Shown piece by piece: positions 13,750 to 22,933 of a stretch of 64,000 nucleotides of DNA. Positions within the stretch are counted from its first letter, which is position 1. Each line of letters starts with the position of its first letter. Location: assembly GCA_017649565.1 (NCBI GenBank), contig JAGCGO010000019.1, positions 78,488-142,487 on the forward strand. Reading direction: 5' to 3'. The translations under genes were made by a program, and so were the position numbers. The stretch is from Fibrobacter sp. (GTDB taxonomy: Bacteria > Fibrobacterota > Fibrobacteria > Fibrobacterales > Fibrobacteraceae). A model generated the notes under the pieces. That model was given only the letters and a program-made list of their open reading frames with translations. It had not been told where the DNA came from and searched no databases.

Positions 13750-16047
13750 TTACATCGTCATCGAACCGGATTCTAGACCCCTCACCGGTTCATAACGAAC
13801 ATCTCCCTTTGAGTTCACGATTATCGCGACACCCGCAAGATAGTTTATCCAACGTTGATTGTCAAAGTACCTTAGGTTCACTCGCTTGTCTGTACAGTAC
13901 ACAAGAAGGGGCAGAACCAGCTGATCGTGAGAAATCAGCACATTTACGCGCTTCATGTTCGGAATAGACGGTAGAATCTTTTCCTTGATGAATTCTTCGC
14001 TCTTGGTATCGAGGTCGTACAGCGCATCGGTATAGCCACCTTGGTAGGCATACTTGGAGAACACGACCCAGCCACCACCATCGGAGTTCCTGTATTCCTC
14101 GAGGCGAGAAGAGTTCTTGACATACCAGTCGCCGAGAAGGAACGGCAGGGAATCCTGCTTTATGGTCGTCATTCCGTTACCCTTGCCGACTCCTTCGCAG
14201 GTCTCGATAGTCCTCGTATAGCCGGAGTTGGCCAAGTAGATGTCGACGCCCTTGAGTTTCGCACCGACCGATTCGGACTGCTTCTTGCCGTTGTCGGTCA
14301 GGTGACCGTTCTTGCCGGTATCGTCGGTACGTTCCGCATGGCGCAGGATGAACACGACCGTTTCGTCGGCAGCGAGGTTTTCGTAGACATCCTTGATGTC
14401 CGCAAACGGCAAGACTTCCTTGGAAGTGGCCTCACGCCAGGAACGCTTCGACTGCTCGTACACGTAATACTTGTCGACATTGATCTTTCCGCCGCGGACC
14501 TGTCCGTCGTAGGTGCCCATGCCAAAGCCGACGGTGTCCTTCTCGATATCCGTGGCCACACGCCAGGACTTGAGCGACTTGTCGCAGATGAACCTGACTT
14601 TGGGGCTGTCGGGATGGTCGTAGTACGGGGCGAAGTAGGCACTGAGGCTCGTGTTCACGTTCTTGACCTGGCCCGCGGTGTAGTCGTTGCAGGTTTCAAA
14701 GCCATAGGCTTTCGCCCAGAAATTGCGCAGGTGCTTCTCGAATTCGGGAGCCTTCCCCATGCCCCAGGATTCCACCACGCTGCGGATATAGTCGTAACCG
14801 CCACTGGCATCCAGTTCCATGAGCCAGTCCGCCAGATCGGCCTTCGCATTGTTGTCGTCCCAGTTGCCGTTGCCCTTGATCCGTTCGGCAATGCCGTCGG
14901 CATAGCTCACCATCTCGGAGCCCGAACCACGGCGCTGCATCATGATGGACACGGCAAGCAAGGCACCGCTATAACCGTCTCCGTCGAAAAGGCCAATCTC
15001 GTCCGCCGTCTTGGACGTCGTCGAAGTCGTGGTCGTCTGTGTCTGGCTGTTACGGCCGCCCCAGCCACTATTGCCGCCATTGCCCCCAAAGAACCAGCCG
15101 CTATTATTGTTACCGCCCGACGAGCCACCACCCAGGTTAATCTCGAAGGCCGAAAGGACATCCTTCAACGACTGCGCCTTCATGTTGCGGATGGGCTGGT
15201 TGAAGCCGGAATTCTCGACGAGTTTCATCAGACGCGGGGATTCCAAGTGAGTCAGCATGTTGACGTTCACCGAATCACGTTCCGTCAAATCCGTCACGGA
15301 ATGGAGCGTAACCATGGAAGTCGAAAGTCCGCCAGAAATTTCGTTGCGGTAGTACCCGTTCACTTCGACACGTACATATGGAGAGACAAGGTTCACGCCC
15401 GGGAACGCATAGCTGCCGTTACCCGACGCGATGCAGGACTCGTGAACCCTCTTGGAATCGGCCATGCGCATCGCGCTGTCCAGCTCAACAATCTTTACGG
15501 AGGCGCCATAACGGAACGGGCCCTTCTGTGCAAGACCTGCCACCGGCACGCCTACCCTGCGATATGTCCCCGCCAAAGCCGGGTCTTCTTCTTCGGCGAT
15601 GTCGCTCGGAGCAAACGGATCCACTGTCAGGACACCATTACTGCAAGACGCCTTGACAAGACCGATAATGGAAGTTCTCCATTCGCCATTGATACAGAAG
15701 TAGAGGGCACTTTCCTCGTCGACCATAAAGGTCTCGCCCTCGTTTGCGGCCGTACAGGCCGGGAGTTCGTTCTTGGACTGAACGACACTCGTATCCAGCA
15801 CCAGGGAATCAATCACAGGCGGATTGATAATTCCACCCAGGCCGGATGTATCGAACGAATTCTGCTTGGAATCGGACGAGCCCCTCCTGGAACTGCTGGA
15901 ATAGCCGTGCCTGTGGCTATGTCCCGTATGGGTCGAGTCGATATCCGTACTGTCGGACATGGCTTCTTCCTCCGGAGAGTACGACTTGTCGTCTCCACAT
16001 GACATCGCAAACAATGCGACGAGGAATGTAAGCCAAAGCTTCTTCAT
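13750..16047 (-). CDS. Lipoprotein with histidine-phosphatase domain, no hexads (765 aa)
   Basis: Start at ATG 16047 gives MKKLWLTFLVALFAMSC, lipobox Cys17; the frame stays open to 16092 but that extension is not signal-like. Instead of hexads it has a Ser/His-rich stretch (about 35-70), a Cys module, a carboxypeptidase-regulatory-like beta domain (RVGVPVAGLAQKGPF), and a Gly/Asn/Trp-rich low-complexity segment near residues 310-335. A helical region follows that matches the 722-aa paralogue (LLAVSIMMQRRGSG; LLAATIMMQSLAND there). The phosphatase domain has RHAER at His570 and VLISHDQLVLP. Substrate unknown. Likely co-transcribed with the upstream 722-aa gene (60-bp gap). Confidence 0.85.
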   Translation of the reverse strand: MKKLWLTFLVALFAMSCGDDKSYSPEEEAMSDSTDIDSTHTGHSHRHGYSSSSRRGSSDSKQNSFDTSGLGGIINPPVIDSLVLDTSVVQSKNELPACTAANEGETFMVDEESALYFCINGEWRTSIIGLVKASCSNGVLTVDPFAPSDIAEEEDPALAGTYRRVGVPVAGLAQKGPFRYGASVKIVELDSAMRMADSKRVHESCIASGNGSYAFPGVNLVSPYVRVEVNGYYRNEISGGLSTSMVTLHSVTDLTERDSVNVNMLTHLESPRLMKLVENSGFNQPIRNMKAQSLKDVLSAFEINLGGGSSGGNNNSGWFFGGNGGNSGWGGRNSQTQTTTTSTTSKTADEIGLFDGDGYSGALLAVSIMMQRRGSGSEMVSYADGIAERIKGNGNWDDNNAKADLADWLMELDASGGYDYIRSVVESWGMGKAPEFEKHLRNFWAKAYGFETCNDYTAGQVKNVNTSLSAYFAPYYDHPDSPKVRFICDKSLKSWRVATDIEKDTVGFGMGTYDGQVRGGKINVDKYYVYEQSKRSWREATSKEVLPFADIKDVYENLAADETVVFILRHAERTDDTGKNGHLTDNGKKQSESVGAKLKGVDIYLANSGYTRTIETCEGVGKGNGMTTIKQDSLPFLLGDWYVKNSSRLEEYRNSDGGGWVVFSKYAYQGGYTDALYDLDTKSEEFIKEKILPSIPNMKRVNVLISHDQLVLPLLVYCTDKRVNLRYFDNQRWINYLAGVAIIVNSKGDVRYEPVRGLESGSMTM

Positions 16048-16107
16048 AATCTTATAGATATAGTAATATTTCGCTGAGAAGCAAGCCCCCAAAAAGGGAA
16101 CTTTATG

Positions 16108-18276
16108 CTACCAGCCCTGGAAATAGGCATCTTTTAGGCCCTTGAAGGCCACATAGCGCCGATTTCCGGATTTATCCCAGATTATGGCAATTCCGGCGAA
16201 GTAATTTATCCAGGTTCCGCCGCCGTTAGGCGTTACGTTCATGTTGATTCTCAGCTTCGAGCAGTATGCCACGAAGGGGACCATGAGCTTGTCATGGGAA
16301 CTGAGCATAATGAAACGGTCGGGTTCGTCCTTGTACTTATTATACAAAAGCTCAATCAGTTGGGCAGAGCGATTTTCCAGGTTATAGTAGGCCTGAATTC
16401 TCGCCGTGTCGCCGGAATACCTCCCGGTATAGGTATAGTACGAAGTCGCTTCCCAGCCGCCACCGGCCTCGGATTCCGCCTGGTTCACAAGCTGCCTGTC
16501 GATCATGTACCAGTTGTCGTTCAGCTCGGGAATCGTATCCGAAATAGTCGTGTCCTGTCCGCGGCCCATGGCAATGCCAATAACCGTCTGCTGGGCACGG
16601 TAGAATTCCGAGGCTCCGAGCCTCATCGGTTCGTTGAATTTCGTCAACCTTGAACCCACAGCCTTCGAAGAATCGAGACCGGCCTTCGAAAGACCGTCTT
16701 CCTTACTCGTGGCGTTCTGGTCACGTTGTGCATGGCGGAGCAAGAAGATAACCCTCTCGTCGGGCTTGATGCTCTCGTAAACTGTCTGTAGGTCAACAAA
16801 ATCAGTAATGTTGGACTTGTTAACAAAGTAAGTATTGATAGCCAAAGCGGAGTTGTCCGCACGCCAGCTGTCGCTCGTCGCATTGTAGGAATAAAGGTTG
16901 CCCGCATTGACTTGGCCCTGACGGATTTCCCCATCCGTGCCTTTGCCAAATCCATAAGTATCCTTCTCTTCGTCATCCGCCTCGCGCCATGTCTTCGTTT
17001 TCTTGTCGCAAATAAAACGTGCCGACGTAACGGACACATCGGACAGTTCCGAAGCGTAATAGGCGCTGAACGGGTTCTTCGAGAAGAAGATGGTGCCGAC
17101 GTTTTCGTCAGAACAGGCATCAAGGCCCAATTCCGCGCGGTAGAACATCCTGATGTACTTTTCAAAGGGAGGCACAATCCCAAGACCCAGCCTTTCGACA
17201 TTCTTGAGAACCGTTTCGAAATCGTCATTCACGTCTTCGTTGAACGCCCAGTCTGCAATCTTTGCGCGGGCCAGGGAATCATCCCAGGAACCGTCAGCAA
17301 AGTCGGACGCCACTTTCCACAGGTTGGCAACGGTATCGTTCGCGAGGGACTGCATCATGATGGTCGCGGCAAGCAAGGCCGCTGCATTCGGCTCGTTCCC
17401 GACAATCGAAGTCACCGAGTCAACATGGCCAAGGCTATCCGCATCAAAGTTAAACATCTTCCACACCGCGCCCGACGCCTTTTCGGAAGCCTTCGTCTCG
17501 GTCGTGGATCCGGACTTCTTCAACAGGCTCTGCATGTACACCGACTTCAGGTATGTCAGCACATTGATATTGGCATGGCCGTTCTTCCCACTGGTAGCCA
17601 CAAGTGCATACAAAGTATCCTTCAGCTGTGTCGTACCACCGCGCACCAGGTCGACGGCCTTCCCCTGGACATACGCCCTTGCATAGGGCGGGGTAAAGCT
17701 TACGTTCGAGGCCGTATAGGTTCCCTCCGCCGCAGAAATCGTTGCGGGGAAACTTGTCCCGGTGCTCTTGAAAGATTCATCCAAGGCCTCCACGGCAACC
17801 GTGGCCCTGGAATCGAATATACCATAGCTGAACGCACCCGAGACCTTGACCTTTTCAAGCAACACGGGTTCCTTGCCAGACTTTTCAGATGTGTCGGGCG
17901 AAGTGACTTTAGAAGTATCCTGATGTGTCAACGTATCGACCGATACGGAATCCTGACCCTGGGGATCCGCAATCTTTGCCGAATCCTGGCCAACCACGAT
18001 TTCTTTCTGCTTTAAGGAATCTGTACTAAGGCTGTCTGCAGAGGTGCTATCCGGCAACTTGAGCCATTCACCCGCATTGCAAATATAGTGGATACCGTCC
18101 AGCGAATCGACAGTCCCTTCGGTCGTTTCATCGCAGATGTGCATTTCATACTTTGGATCCGCACTGTTCGAACTTTCGTCACCACACGACGCCAAAAAGC
18201 ACAATGTACAGACGAAGTACACTGCAAGCCCCAAGACCTTCAAACCAACCAGTCTACCCAAGCATTGTTTTGACAT
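16108..18276 (-). CDS. Lipoprotein with histidine-phosphatase domain, no hexads (722 aa)
   Basis: ATG 18276 is preceded by AAGGATG at good spacing and gives a lipoprotein signal with Cys31 in FLASC; an upstream in-frame start at 18309 is less likely. The Ser/Asp/Thr-rich linker (about 75-140) contains QDSAKIADPQGQDSVSVDT, a loose relative of the D-S pattern. It is followed by a beta domain (FSYGIFDSRATVAVEALDE), a helical region shared with the 765-aa protein, and the phosphatase domain with RHAQR at His515, FYRAQQTV and LSSHDKLMVP. The RHAQR variant and YRAQQT for IRTHQT make it the most divergent of the five. Probable first gene of the operon 18276-12421. Confidence 0.85.
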   Translation of the reverse strand: MSKQCLGRLVGLKVLGLAVYFVCTLCFLASCGDESSNSADPKYEMHICDETTEGTVDSLDGIHYICNAGEWLKLPDSTSADSLSTDSLKQKEIVVGQDSAKIADPQGQDSVSVDTLTHQDTSKVTSPDTSEKSGKEPVLLEKVKVSGAFSYGIFDSRATVAVEALDESFKSTGTSFPATISAAEGTYTASNVSFTPPYARAYVQGKAVDLVRGGTTQLKDTLYALVATSGKNGHANINVLTYLKSVYMQSLLKKSGSTTETKASEKASGAVWKMFNFDADSLGHVDSVTSIVGNEPNAAALLAATIMMQSLANDTVANLWKVASDFADGSWDDSLARAKIADWAFNEDVNDDFETVLKNVERLGLGIVPPFEKYIRMFYRAELGLDACSDENVGTIFFSKNPFSAYYASELSDVSVTSARFICDKKTKTWREADDEEKDTYGFGKGTDGEIRQGQVNAGNLYSYNATSDSWRADNSALAINTYFVNKSNITDFVDLQTVYESIKPDERVIFLLRHAQRDQNATSKEDGLSKAGLDSSKAVGSRLTKFNEPMRLGASEFYRAQQTVIGIAMGRGQDTTISDTIPELNDNWYMIDRQLVNQAESEAGGGWEATSYYTYTGRYSGDTARIQAYYNLENRSAQLIELLYNKYKDEPDRFIMLSSHDKLMVPFVAYCSKLRINMNVTPNGGGTWINYFAGIAIIWDKSGNRRYVAFKGLKDAYFQGW

Positions 18277-18322
18277 ATTGCATCCTTGCCGACAAAGCCA
18301 ACAAAGCATCCCAAAAGCCCTC

Positions 18323-18338
18323 GGGCCGATTCCGGCCC
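18323..18338. promoter_or_regulatory. Leader hairpin between promoter and start of the 722-aa gene
   Basis: Perfect GGGCCG-gaat-CGGCCC stem in the 5' leader, about 45 nt before the ATG. No U-run follows, so it is not a simple terminator; it may stabilise the mRNA or attenuate. Confidence 0.4.
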
Positions 18339-18351
18339 AAACGCTCTTTAA

Positions 18352-18380
18352 AAAATAAATTTTTTGTAATAAGAATTCAA
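18352..18380 (-). promoter_or_regulatory. Sigma-70 promoter of the three-gene phosphatase operon
   Basis: TTGAAT (18375-18380), 17 bp, TATTTT (18352-18357) on the minus strand. Confidence 0.6.
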
Positions 18381-18417
18381 GGTTGCCCGGTGTCTATAAT
18401 AGACCCGCCGGACCATT

Positions 18418-19905
18418 TTAAAGCATTTTCCCCGTTTCCAGGAACCGATTGTGCATCTCGAACGCGCGGGACAAAGCCAGCGGGAGGTGCACCCCCTTGG
18501 CATGCTTCAGCCCGAATTCAAGCACGTCGGTCAGCTCGTCGCGGAAATCGGGATGGGCGCAGTTCTTGATAATCAGGCGAGCACGCTCCTCGGCAGGCAA
18601 GCCACGCAAGTCGGCCAGGCCCTGTTCGGTCACGAAAATCATCGTGTCGTGCTCGGTATGGTCCACATGGCTCACGTAGGGGACCACCGAACTGATGGCG
18701 CCATCCTTCGCAACCGACGGAGTGAGGAAAAAGCCGAGAGCGCAGTTCCTCGCGAAATCCGCCGAGCCGCCGATGCCGTTCATCATGGCGGAACCGCAGA
18801 CCAGCGAACTGTTCACGTTCCCGAAAATATCCATCTCGAGCGCCGTGTTCATCGAGATGACGCCCAGGCGCCGGATAACGTCCGGACTGTTGCTCACTTC
18901 CTGCTGGCGCAAGACGAAATGCTTTTTCCATTCGGCACTGTTCTCGACAAATTCCTGCTGGGCAGCCTGCGAAAGAGTAAGTGCCGTCCCCGAAGCGACC
19001 CCCAGCTTGCCGCGCTTGAGGAGCGGCAGACAAGCTTCCTGGATGACTTCGGTAAACAAGTCTATCTGTCCCAGGCGATCGTCTTCGGCCATGGCGCAGA
19101 GCACGGCGTTCGCGACCTTGCCGACACCGCTCTGGTAGGCAAGTCCCTTCGGAATGCGACCATGCGATTCCTCGAAACGGATAAAGTTCAAGATGCGCTC
19201 GCCTATATTTTTCGATACCTCGTCGGGTTCGACAAACGGGGTCACTTCGTCAAAGCGATCCTGCTCGACAATAGCGACAACCTTGTTTACATCCACCTGG
19301 ACAAGGCCTTCGCCTACGCGGTCGCCGGCAGAATAGATCGGAAGCGGCTTTGCGTGGGGCGGAAGTTCAGGCAGGGCAATATCGTGCATGCCCAGGCAGC
19401 TGTCGCCAAGGCGGGTGTTCAGTTCCAGGATGATCTTTTCGGCCATGTCCAGGAAACAAACCGAGTTTCCGCCCGAAGTGGAAAGGCACACGCGACCGTC
19501 CGGCAAGATGGCGGACACTTCGATGATGGCAACCGTCGGTGCCGGCACGACCCCAGTACGCACAAGGTAACCCATCTTTCCGAGGTGAGCGTCGATGTAA
19601 CGGATGCTGCCGTTGTTTATCGCCTTACGCAAGTTCGGGTTGGACTGGTAAGGCATGCGGAGACTTACAGCATTGGCACGGGCAAGAGCGCCGTCGCAGC
19701 TGTCGCCGGTCGAAGCTCCCGAAAAAATCGTCACCTTGAATTCCTGACCCATTTCGTGGAGACGGGCCGCTCTTTCGGCAAGCGCCGAGGGCACCGCCTT
19801 GGGGTAACCGGCCAGCGTAAACCCGGAAAGGCCGAGAACATCCCCGTTTTTTATCATTCCTGCAGCAATTTCGGCACTGCATTTCCTTGAAGTAATCCAG
19901 TCCAT
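18418..19905 (-). CDS. Succinate CoA-transferase (acetyl-CoA hydrolase/transferase family)
   Basis: 495 aa, normal for the TIGR03458-type succinate CoA-transferases. Visible family blocks are GDVLGLSGFTLAGYPK near the start, FSGASTGDSCDG, the central GVASGTALTL, and EMDIFGNVNSSLVCGS followed by GIGGSADFARNC. The C-terminal VSHVDHTEHDTMIFVTEQG is also typical. It moves CoA between succinate and acetate or propionate. With the methylmalonyl-CoA-type Na+ decarboxylase at 5-7.4 kb this would close a succinate-to-propionate route, or alternatively make acetate from acetyl-CoA. Cytoplasmic, no signal peptide. It is divergent from the GtrA-like gene with only 26 bp between starts. A hairpin (GTCTA/TAGAC within CCGG arms) lies after its stop. 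Confidence 0.9.
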   Translation of the reverse strand: MDWITSRKCSAEIAAGMIKNGDVLGLSGFTLAGYPKAVPSALAERAARLHEMGQEFKVTIFSGASTGDSCDGALARANAVSLRMPYQSNPNLRKAINNGSIRYIDAHLGKMGYLVRTGVVPAPTVAIIEVSAILPDGRVCLSTSGGNSVCFLDMAEKIILELNTRLGDSCLGMHDIALPELPPHAKPLPIYSAGDRVGEGLVQVDVNKVVAIVEQDRFDEVTPFVEPDEVSKNIGERILNFIRFEESHGRIPKGLAYQSGVGKVANAVLCAMAEDDRLGQIDLFTEVIQEACLPLLKRGKLGVASGTALTLSQAAQQEFVENSAEWKKHFVLRQQEVSNSPDVIRRLGVISMNTALEMDIFGNVNSSLVCGSAMMNGIGGSADFARNCALGFFLTPSVAKDGAISSVVPYVSHVDHTEHDTMIFVTEQGLADLRGLPAEERARLIIKNCAHPDFRDELTDVLEFGLKHAKGVHLPLALSRAFEMHNRFLETGKML

Positions 19906-19931
19906 GCCCGTAATTTAGTTATTTTGCGCTC

Positions 19932-20348
19932 GTGCTTCACTTTATCAAATACAATATCATCGGCATTCTAAATACCCTGATCACGCTTATCGTGGTCTGG
20001 ATTCTCCACCAGATTCTCGACTGGAACCTGGAACTTTCAAACTTCCTCGGATTTGTCGCGGGTGGCCTGAACAGCTATCTCTGCAACCGCATCTGGAATT
20101 TCAAGAGCACAAACAAGAAGCGCACCGAAGTCATCCGCTTCGCCATCGTTTTCCTGTGCTCGTACTCGATAAACCTGCTCGTTCTCGAAGGCTGCGTCTA
20201 CCTGTTTGCACATGTTTCCTGGTGCATGAGCATCAGCAACTTCATGTCGCGCTTCATGAAGCCCGGCTACCTCGCAAACATCATCGCCAACGTGGTGTAC
20301 GTGATCGTGAGCTTCATGCTCTACAAGAAATGGGTCTTTAAAAAGTAA
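19932..20348 (+). CDS. GtrA-family small membrane protein
   Basis: 138 aa with four hydrophobic segments (about 8-30, 36-55, 66-90, 110-130) and the family pattern: FxKYNIIGxLNT near the start, NFLGFVAGGLNSYLCNRIWNF, and a C-terminal KKWVFKK. GtrA-like proteins assist transfer or flipping of polyprenyl-linked sugars for surface polysaccharides. Start is GTG; no in-frame ATG gives a complete first membrane span. Ends at a bidirectional terminator shared with the convergent OmpA-family gene. Confidence 0.85.
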   Translation: MLHFIKYNIIGILNTLITLIVVWILHQILDWNLELSNFLGFVAGGLNSYLCNRIWNFKSTNKKRTEVIRFAIVFLCSYSINLLVLEGCVYLFAHVSWCMSISNFMSRFMKPGYLANIIANVVYVIVSFMLYKKWVFKK

Positions 20349-20353
20349 CTCCA

Positions 20354-20388
20354 CAAAAAAAAAGGCTCCGCCATCGCGGAGCCTTTTT
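20354..20388. terminator. Bidirectional intrinsic terminator
   Basis: A-run, GGCTCCGC-catc-GCGGAGCC, T-run (stem 20364-20383), between convergent genes ending at 20348 and 20406. Confidence 0.9.
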
Positions 20389-20405
20389 AGCATTCAAGTC
20401 CTTTC

Positions 20406-22817
20406 TTACTGGAACACGACCAGCTCGATGCGTTCGGCCTTGCCGCTCTTCTTGGCGGCTTCTTCGCCGCTGAAGCTTGCCGTGCGGAGGCGGCTGGCGT
20501 CGACACCCTTCGACATCAGGGTGCTCTGCACCGTAATGGCGCGATCCTGGGCGAGCTTCTTGTTCCTTTCGTCATTGCCCTTGCCGCCGACATAGCCCTG
20601 GATTTCGAGCTTCAGGGTCGGGACCTTCTTCATGAGGGCGACGATGTTCGCAATGGAGTTGGCACTACCCTTGGAAAGCACCGCAGAGCCCTTCTCAAAG
20701 GTCAGGCCGCGGCCGAGAACTTCGAGGTCTTCCTTCTTGCTGGCCGAGCAGCCCCTGGCATCGACAGAGATTCCCTTCGGGGTACCCGGGCACTTGTCCT
20801 TATAATCCGGAACAAGGTCACCATCGCTATCCAGAGAGCAACCGGTGGAATCCACAGGAGCGCCCTTCGGAGTGTTCGGGCACTTGTCCAGGCCATCGGC
20901 CACGCCGTCCTTGTCGCTATCCAGGTCGCAGCCGACGCTGTCCACCTTTGCACCCGGCAGGGTGTTCGGGCACTGGTCGATCTGGTCGGGGACGCCGTCC
21001 TTGTCATAGTCGAGAGCGCAACCGACGCTGTCCACCGTGATACCCTTCGGGGTCTTCGGGCACTGGTCCTGCTTATCAGAAACGCCGTCCTTGTCTTCAT
21101 CCTTCACGCAGCCGAGGCTATCCACATCGAAGCCGGCCGGAGTGTTCGGGCAACGGTCCACGCCATCCGGTACGCCGTCCTTGTCGAAGTCCGGTTCGCA
21201 ACCGAGAGTGTCGACCTTGGCACCCTTCTTGGTGTTCGGGCACTGGTCGATGCCGTCGAAAACGCCATCCTTGTCAGTATCCGTCGGGCAGCCCGTAGAG
21301 TCAACCTTGGCGCCGAACGGGGTGTTCTGGCACTTGTCGAGATAATCTGCAATGCCGTCCTTGTCCGTATCAACAGGGCAACCGTCAGTAGTCACCTTGA
21401 TGCTGTCCGGAGTGTTCGGGCACTTGTCGAGCATGTCGGCAACGCCATCCTTGTCAGCATCGAACGGGCAGCCGAGGGAATCCACAGCAAAGCCCTTCGG
21501 AGTAGCCGGGCACTTATCGAGGTCGTCCATGACACCGTCGTCGTCGCTATCGCCGACGCAGCCCACATCGTTGACCTTCACGCCCTTCGGAGTGCCGGGG
21601 CACTTGTCATCAATATCAATCACGCCATCGCCGTCGGTATCGATACCGCAGCCGAGGCTGTCAACAGTTGCACCGGGCTTGCTGTACGGGCACTTGTCCT
21701 TAATGTCGGGAACGCCGTCGCCATCGGAGTCGACAAACTGCTTCGAAGCGAGCTTGTCACCCTTCGTAATGATGGTCGGATCGTCGTAGGCCTTCTTGCG
21801 GACATCGAAATGCCAGACAAGGGCTGCCACACCGGCGATGATCGGGGTCGAAGCGTAGCAGTAGGTGGCCGACTTGCCATCCTTGCGGAACTTGACCTGG
21901 TAATTCTTGCAGTTTTCGCGTTCATCACCCGAGTCGTAGCCGGGGTTGCTGAAGAAGCGAGAAGAGAAGTCGACACCCATGGTCAGGTCGACATGTTCGC
22001 CCAAGTGGGCGCGGAAGCCCGGAGTAACGAGCATCGGGTCAACAAAGGGATCGCGCGGGTAATCGGTCTTTTCCACGCGCATTTCGCCGGAGAATTCGAC
22101 AAAGAAGTCGACCGCGTTGCCAGGAACCAGGTTAAAGGCAGTGGCATAGGAGACTACGTTGGCCTCGTCATGTCCGAGGGCCTTGAGGAAGCCGCCGCTC
22201 AGGTTCCAGCGAAGGGGGAAACCGAACTTGGTGAAATCAAGAGAAAAAGCAAGGGATGCGGAAAGGGCCATTCCTTCGCCAGAATAGGCGGAAGTTGCAC
22301 CGGCATCGTCAAGATACCAGGCATGGCGGGGGCGCACACCGGCACCGTCGGTTCCAGACGGGATATACATCTCGAGGAAGGTGGCTACGCCAAAGAAAAA
22401 CTTGTCATCGAACGGAACGCGGAGCTTTGTCCAGACATCCACGTCACCCATACCCGAGGACCACATCTTGTCGCTAACCGCAGTCCCATTGTCCGAGTTG
22501 GCATGGTCATAATAAACCGGCAGGCTAGCACCGATATCCCAGAAACTCAGAAGGCCAATGCCCAGGTTCACGTTTCCAGACAACGAGGCATCGTCCGCAT
22601 TGAATGAAGAAGTCTTGCCGTTTTCATCGGTATAGGTACCGCCGCGACTGAGAGACCAGGAATCCAATGCAAAATCACCACCCAGACCGAAGGAGAAGTT
22701 CCATTGTCCCAGCGTTTTGGCATTCACCTGATGAAGACCATCTGATCCGCCCTGCAGACCGGTCTGTGCAAAAACCATCCCGGCGGAGAGCAGCGAAAGA
22801 GCTATTAACTTTTTCAT
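20406..22817 (-). CDS. OmpA-family outer-membrane protein with thrombospondin type 3 repeats
   Basis: 803 aa. Signal peptide 1-17 (ends VFA). Residues about 25-330 look like an outer-membrane barrel with alternating aromatic strands. Next come eleven TSP3-type repeats of about 28 aa with the pattern D-x-D-x-D-G-V-x-D-x-x-D-x-C-P-x-T-P and a second Cys (residues about 345-680), a Ca2+-binding stalk with two Cys per repeat. The C-terminal OmpA domain (about 695-803) includes LTFEKGSAVLSKGSANSI and LKLEIQGYV, where the usual peptidoglycan-binding region lies, though the classic D..R residues are partly altered. Likely links outer membrane and cell wall; in Fibrobacter such proteins are abundant in the outer membrane. 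Confidence 0.9.
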   Translation of the reverse strand: MKKLIALSLLSAGMVFAQTGLQGGSDGLHQVNAKTLGQWNFSFGLGGDFALDSWSLSRGGTYTDENGKTSSFNADDASLSGNVNLGIGLLSFWDIGASLPVYYDHANSDNGTAVSDKMWSSGMGDVDVWTKLRVPFDDKFFFGVATFLEMYIPSGTDGAGVRPRHAWYLDDAGATSAYSGEGMALSASLAFSLDFTKFGFPLRWNLSGGFLKALGHDEANVVSYATAFNLVPGNAVDFFVEFSGEMRVEKTDYPRDPFVDPMLVTPGFRAHLGEHVDLTMGVDFSSRFFSNPGYDSGDERENCKNYQVKFRKDGKSATYCYASTPIIAGVAALVWHFDVRKKAYDDPTIITKGDKLASKQFVDSDGDGVPDIKDKCPYSKPGATVDSLGCGIDTDGDGVIDIDDKCPGTPKGVKVNDVGCVGDSDDDGVMDDLDKCPATPKGFAVDSLGCPFDADKDGVADMLDKCPNTPDSIKVTTDGCPVDTDKDGIADYLDKCQNTPFGAKVDSTGCPTDTDKDGVFDGIDQCPNTKKGAKVDTLGCEPDFDKDGVPDGVDRCPNTPAGFDVDSLGCVKDEDKDGVSDKQDQCPKTPKGITVDSVGCALDYDKDGVPDQIDQCPNTLPGAKVDSVGCDLDSDKDGVADGLDKCPNTPKGAPVDSTGCSLDSDGDLVPDYKDKCPGTPKGISVDARGCSASKKEDLEVLGRGLTFEKGSAVLSKGSANSIANIVALMKKVPTLKLEIQGYVGGKGNDERNKKLAQDRAITVQSTLMSKGVDASRLRTASFSGEEAAKKSGKAERIELVVFQ

Positions 22818-22933
22818 CTATCATCCCTTGTTGTTAAAGGTTTGTGATGAAAAATATATTTTTTTGACAAAAAGTTTGCATCCGGGCCCTAAAACAAGGC
22901 ATCTAATTAGGCAAAAAGGAATTTATTTTAGAT

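Noticed and set aside
14041..16002. 653-aa plus-strand open frame
   Set aside because: Antisense to the 765-aa lipoprotein gene, low-complexity translation, no signal or domain. Same reasoning applies to the long antisense frames at 18451-19890, 40848-42236, 51526-52866, 57041-58243 and 58404-60374.
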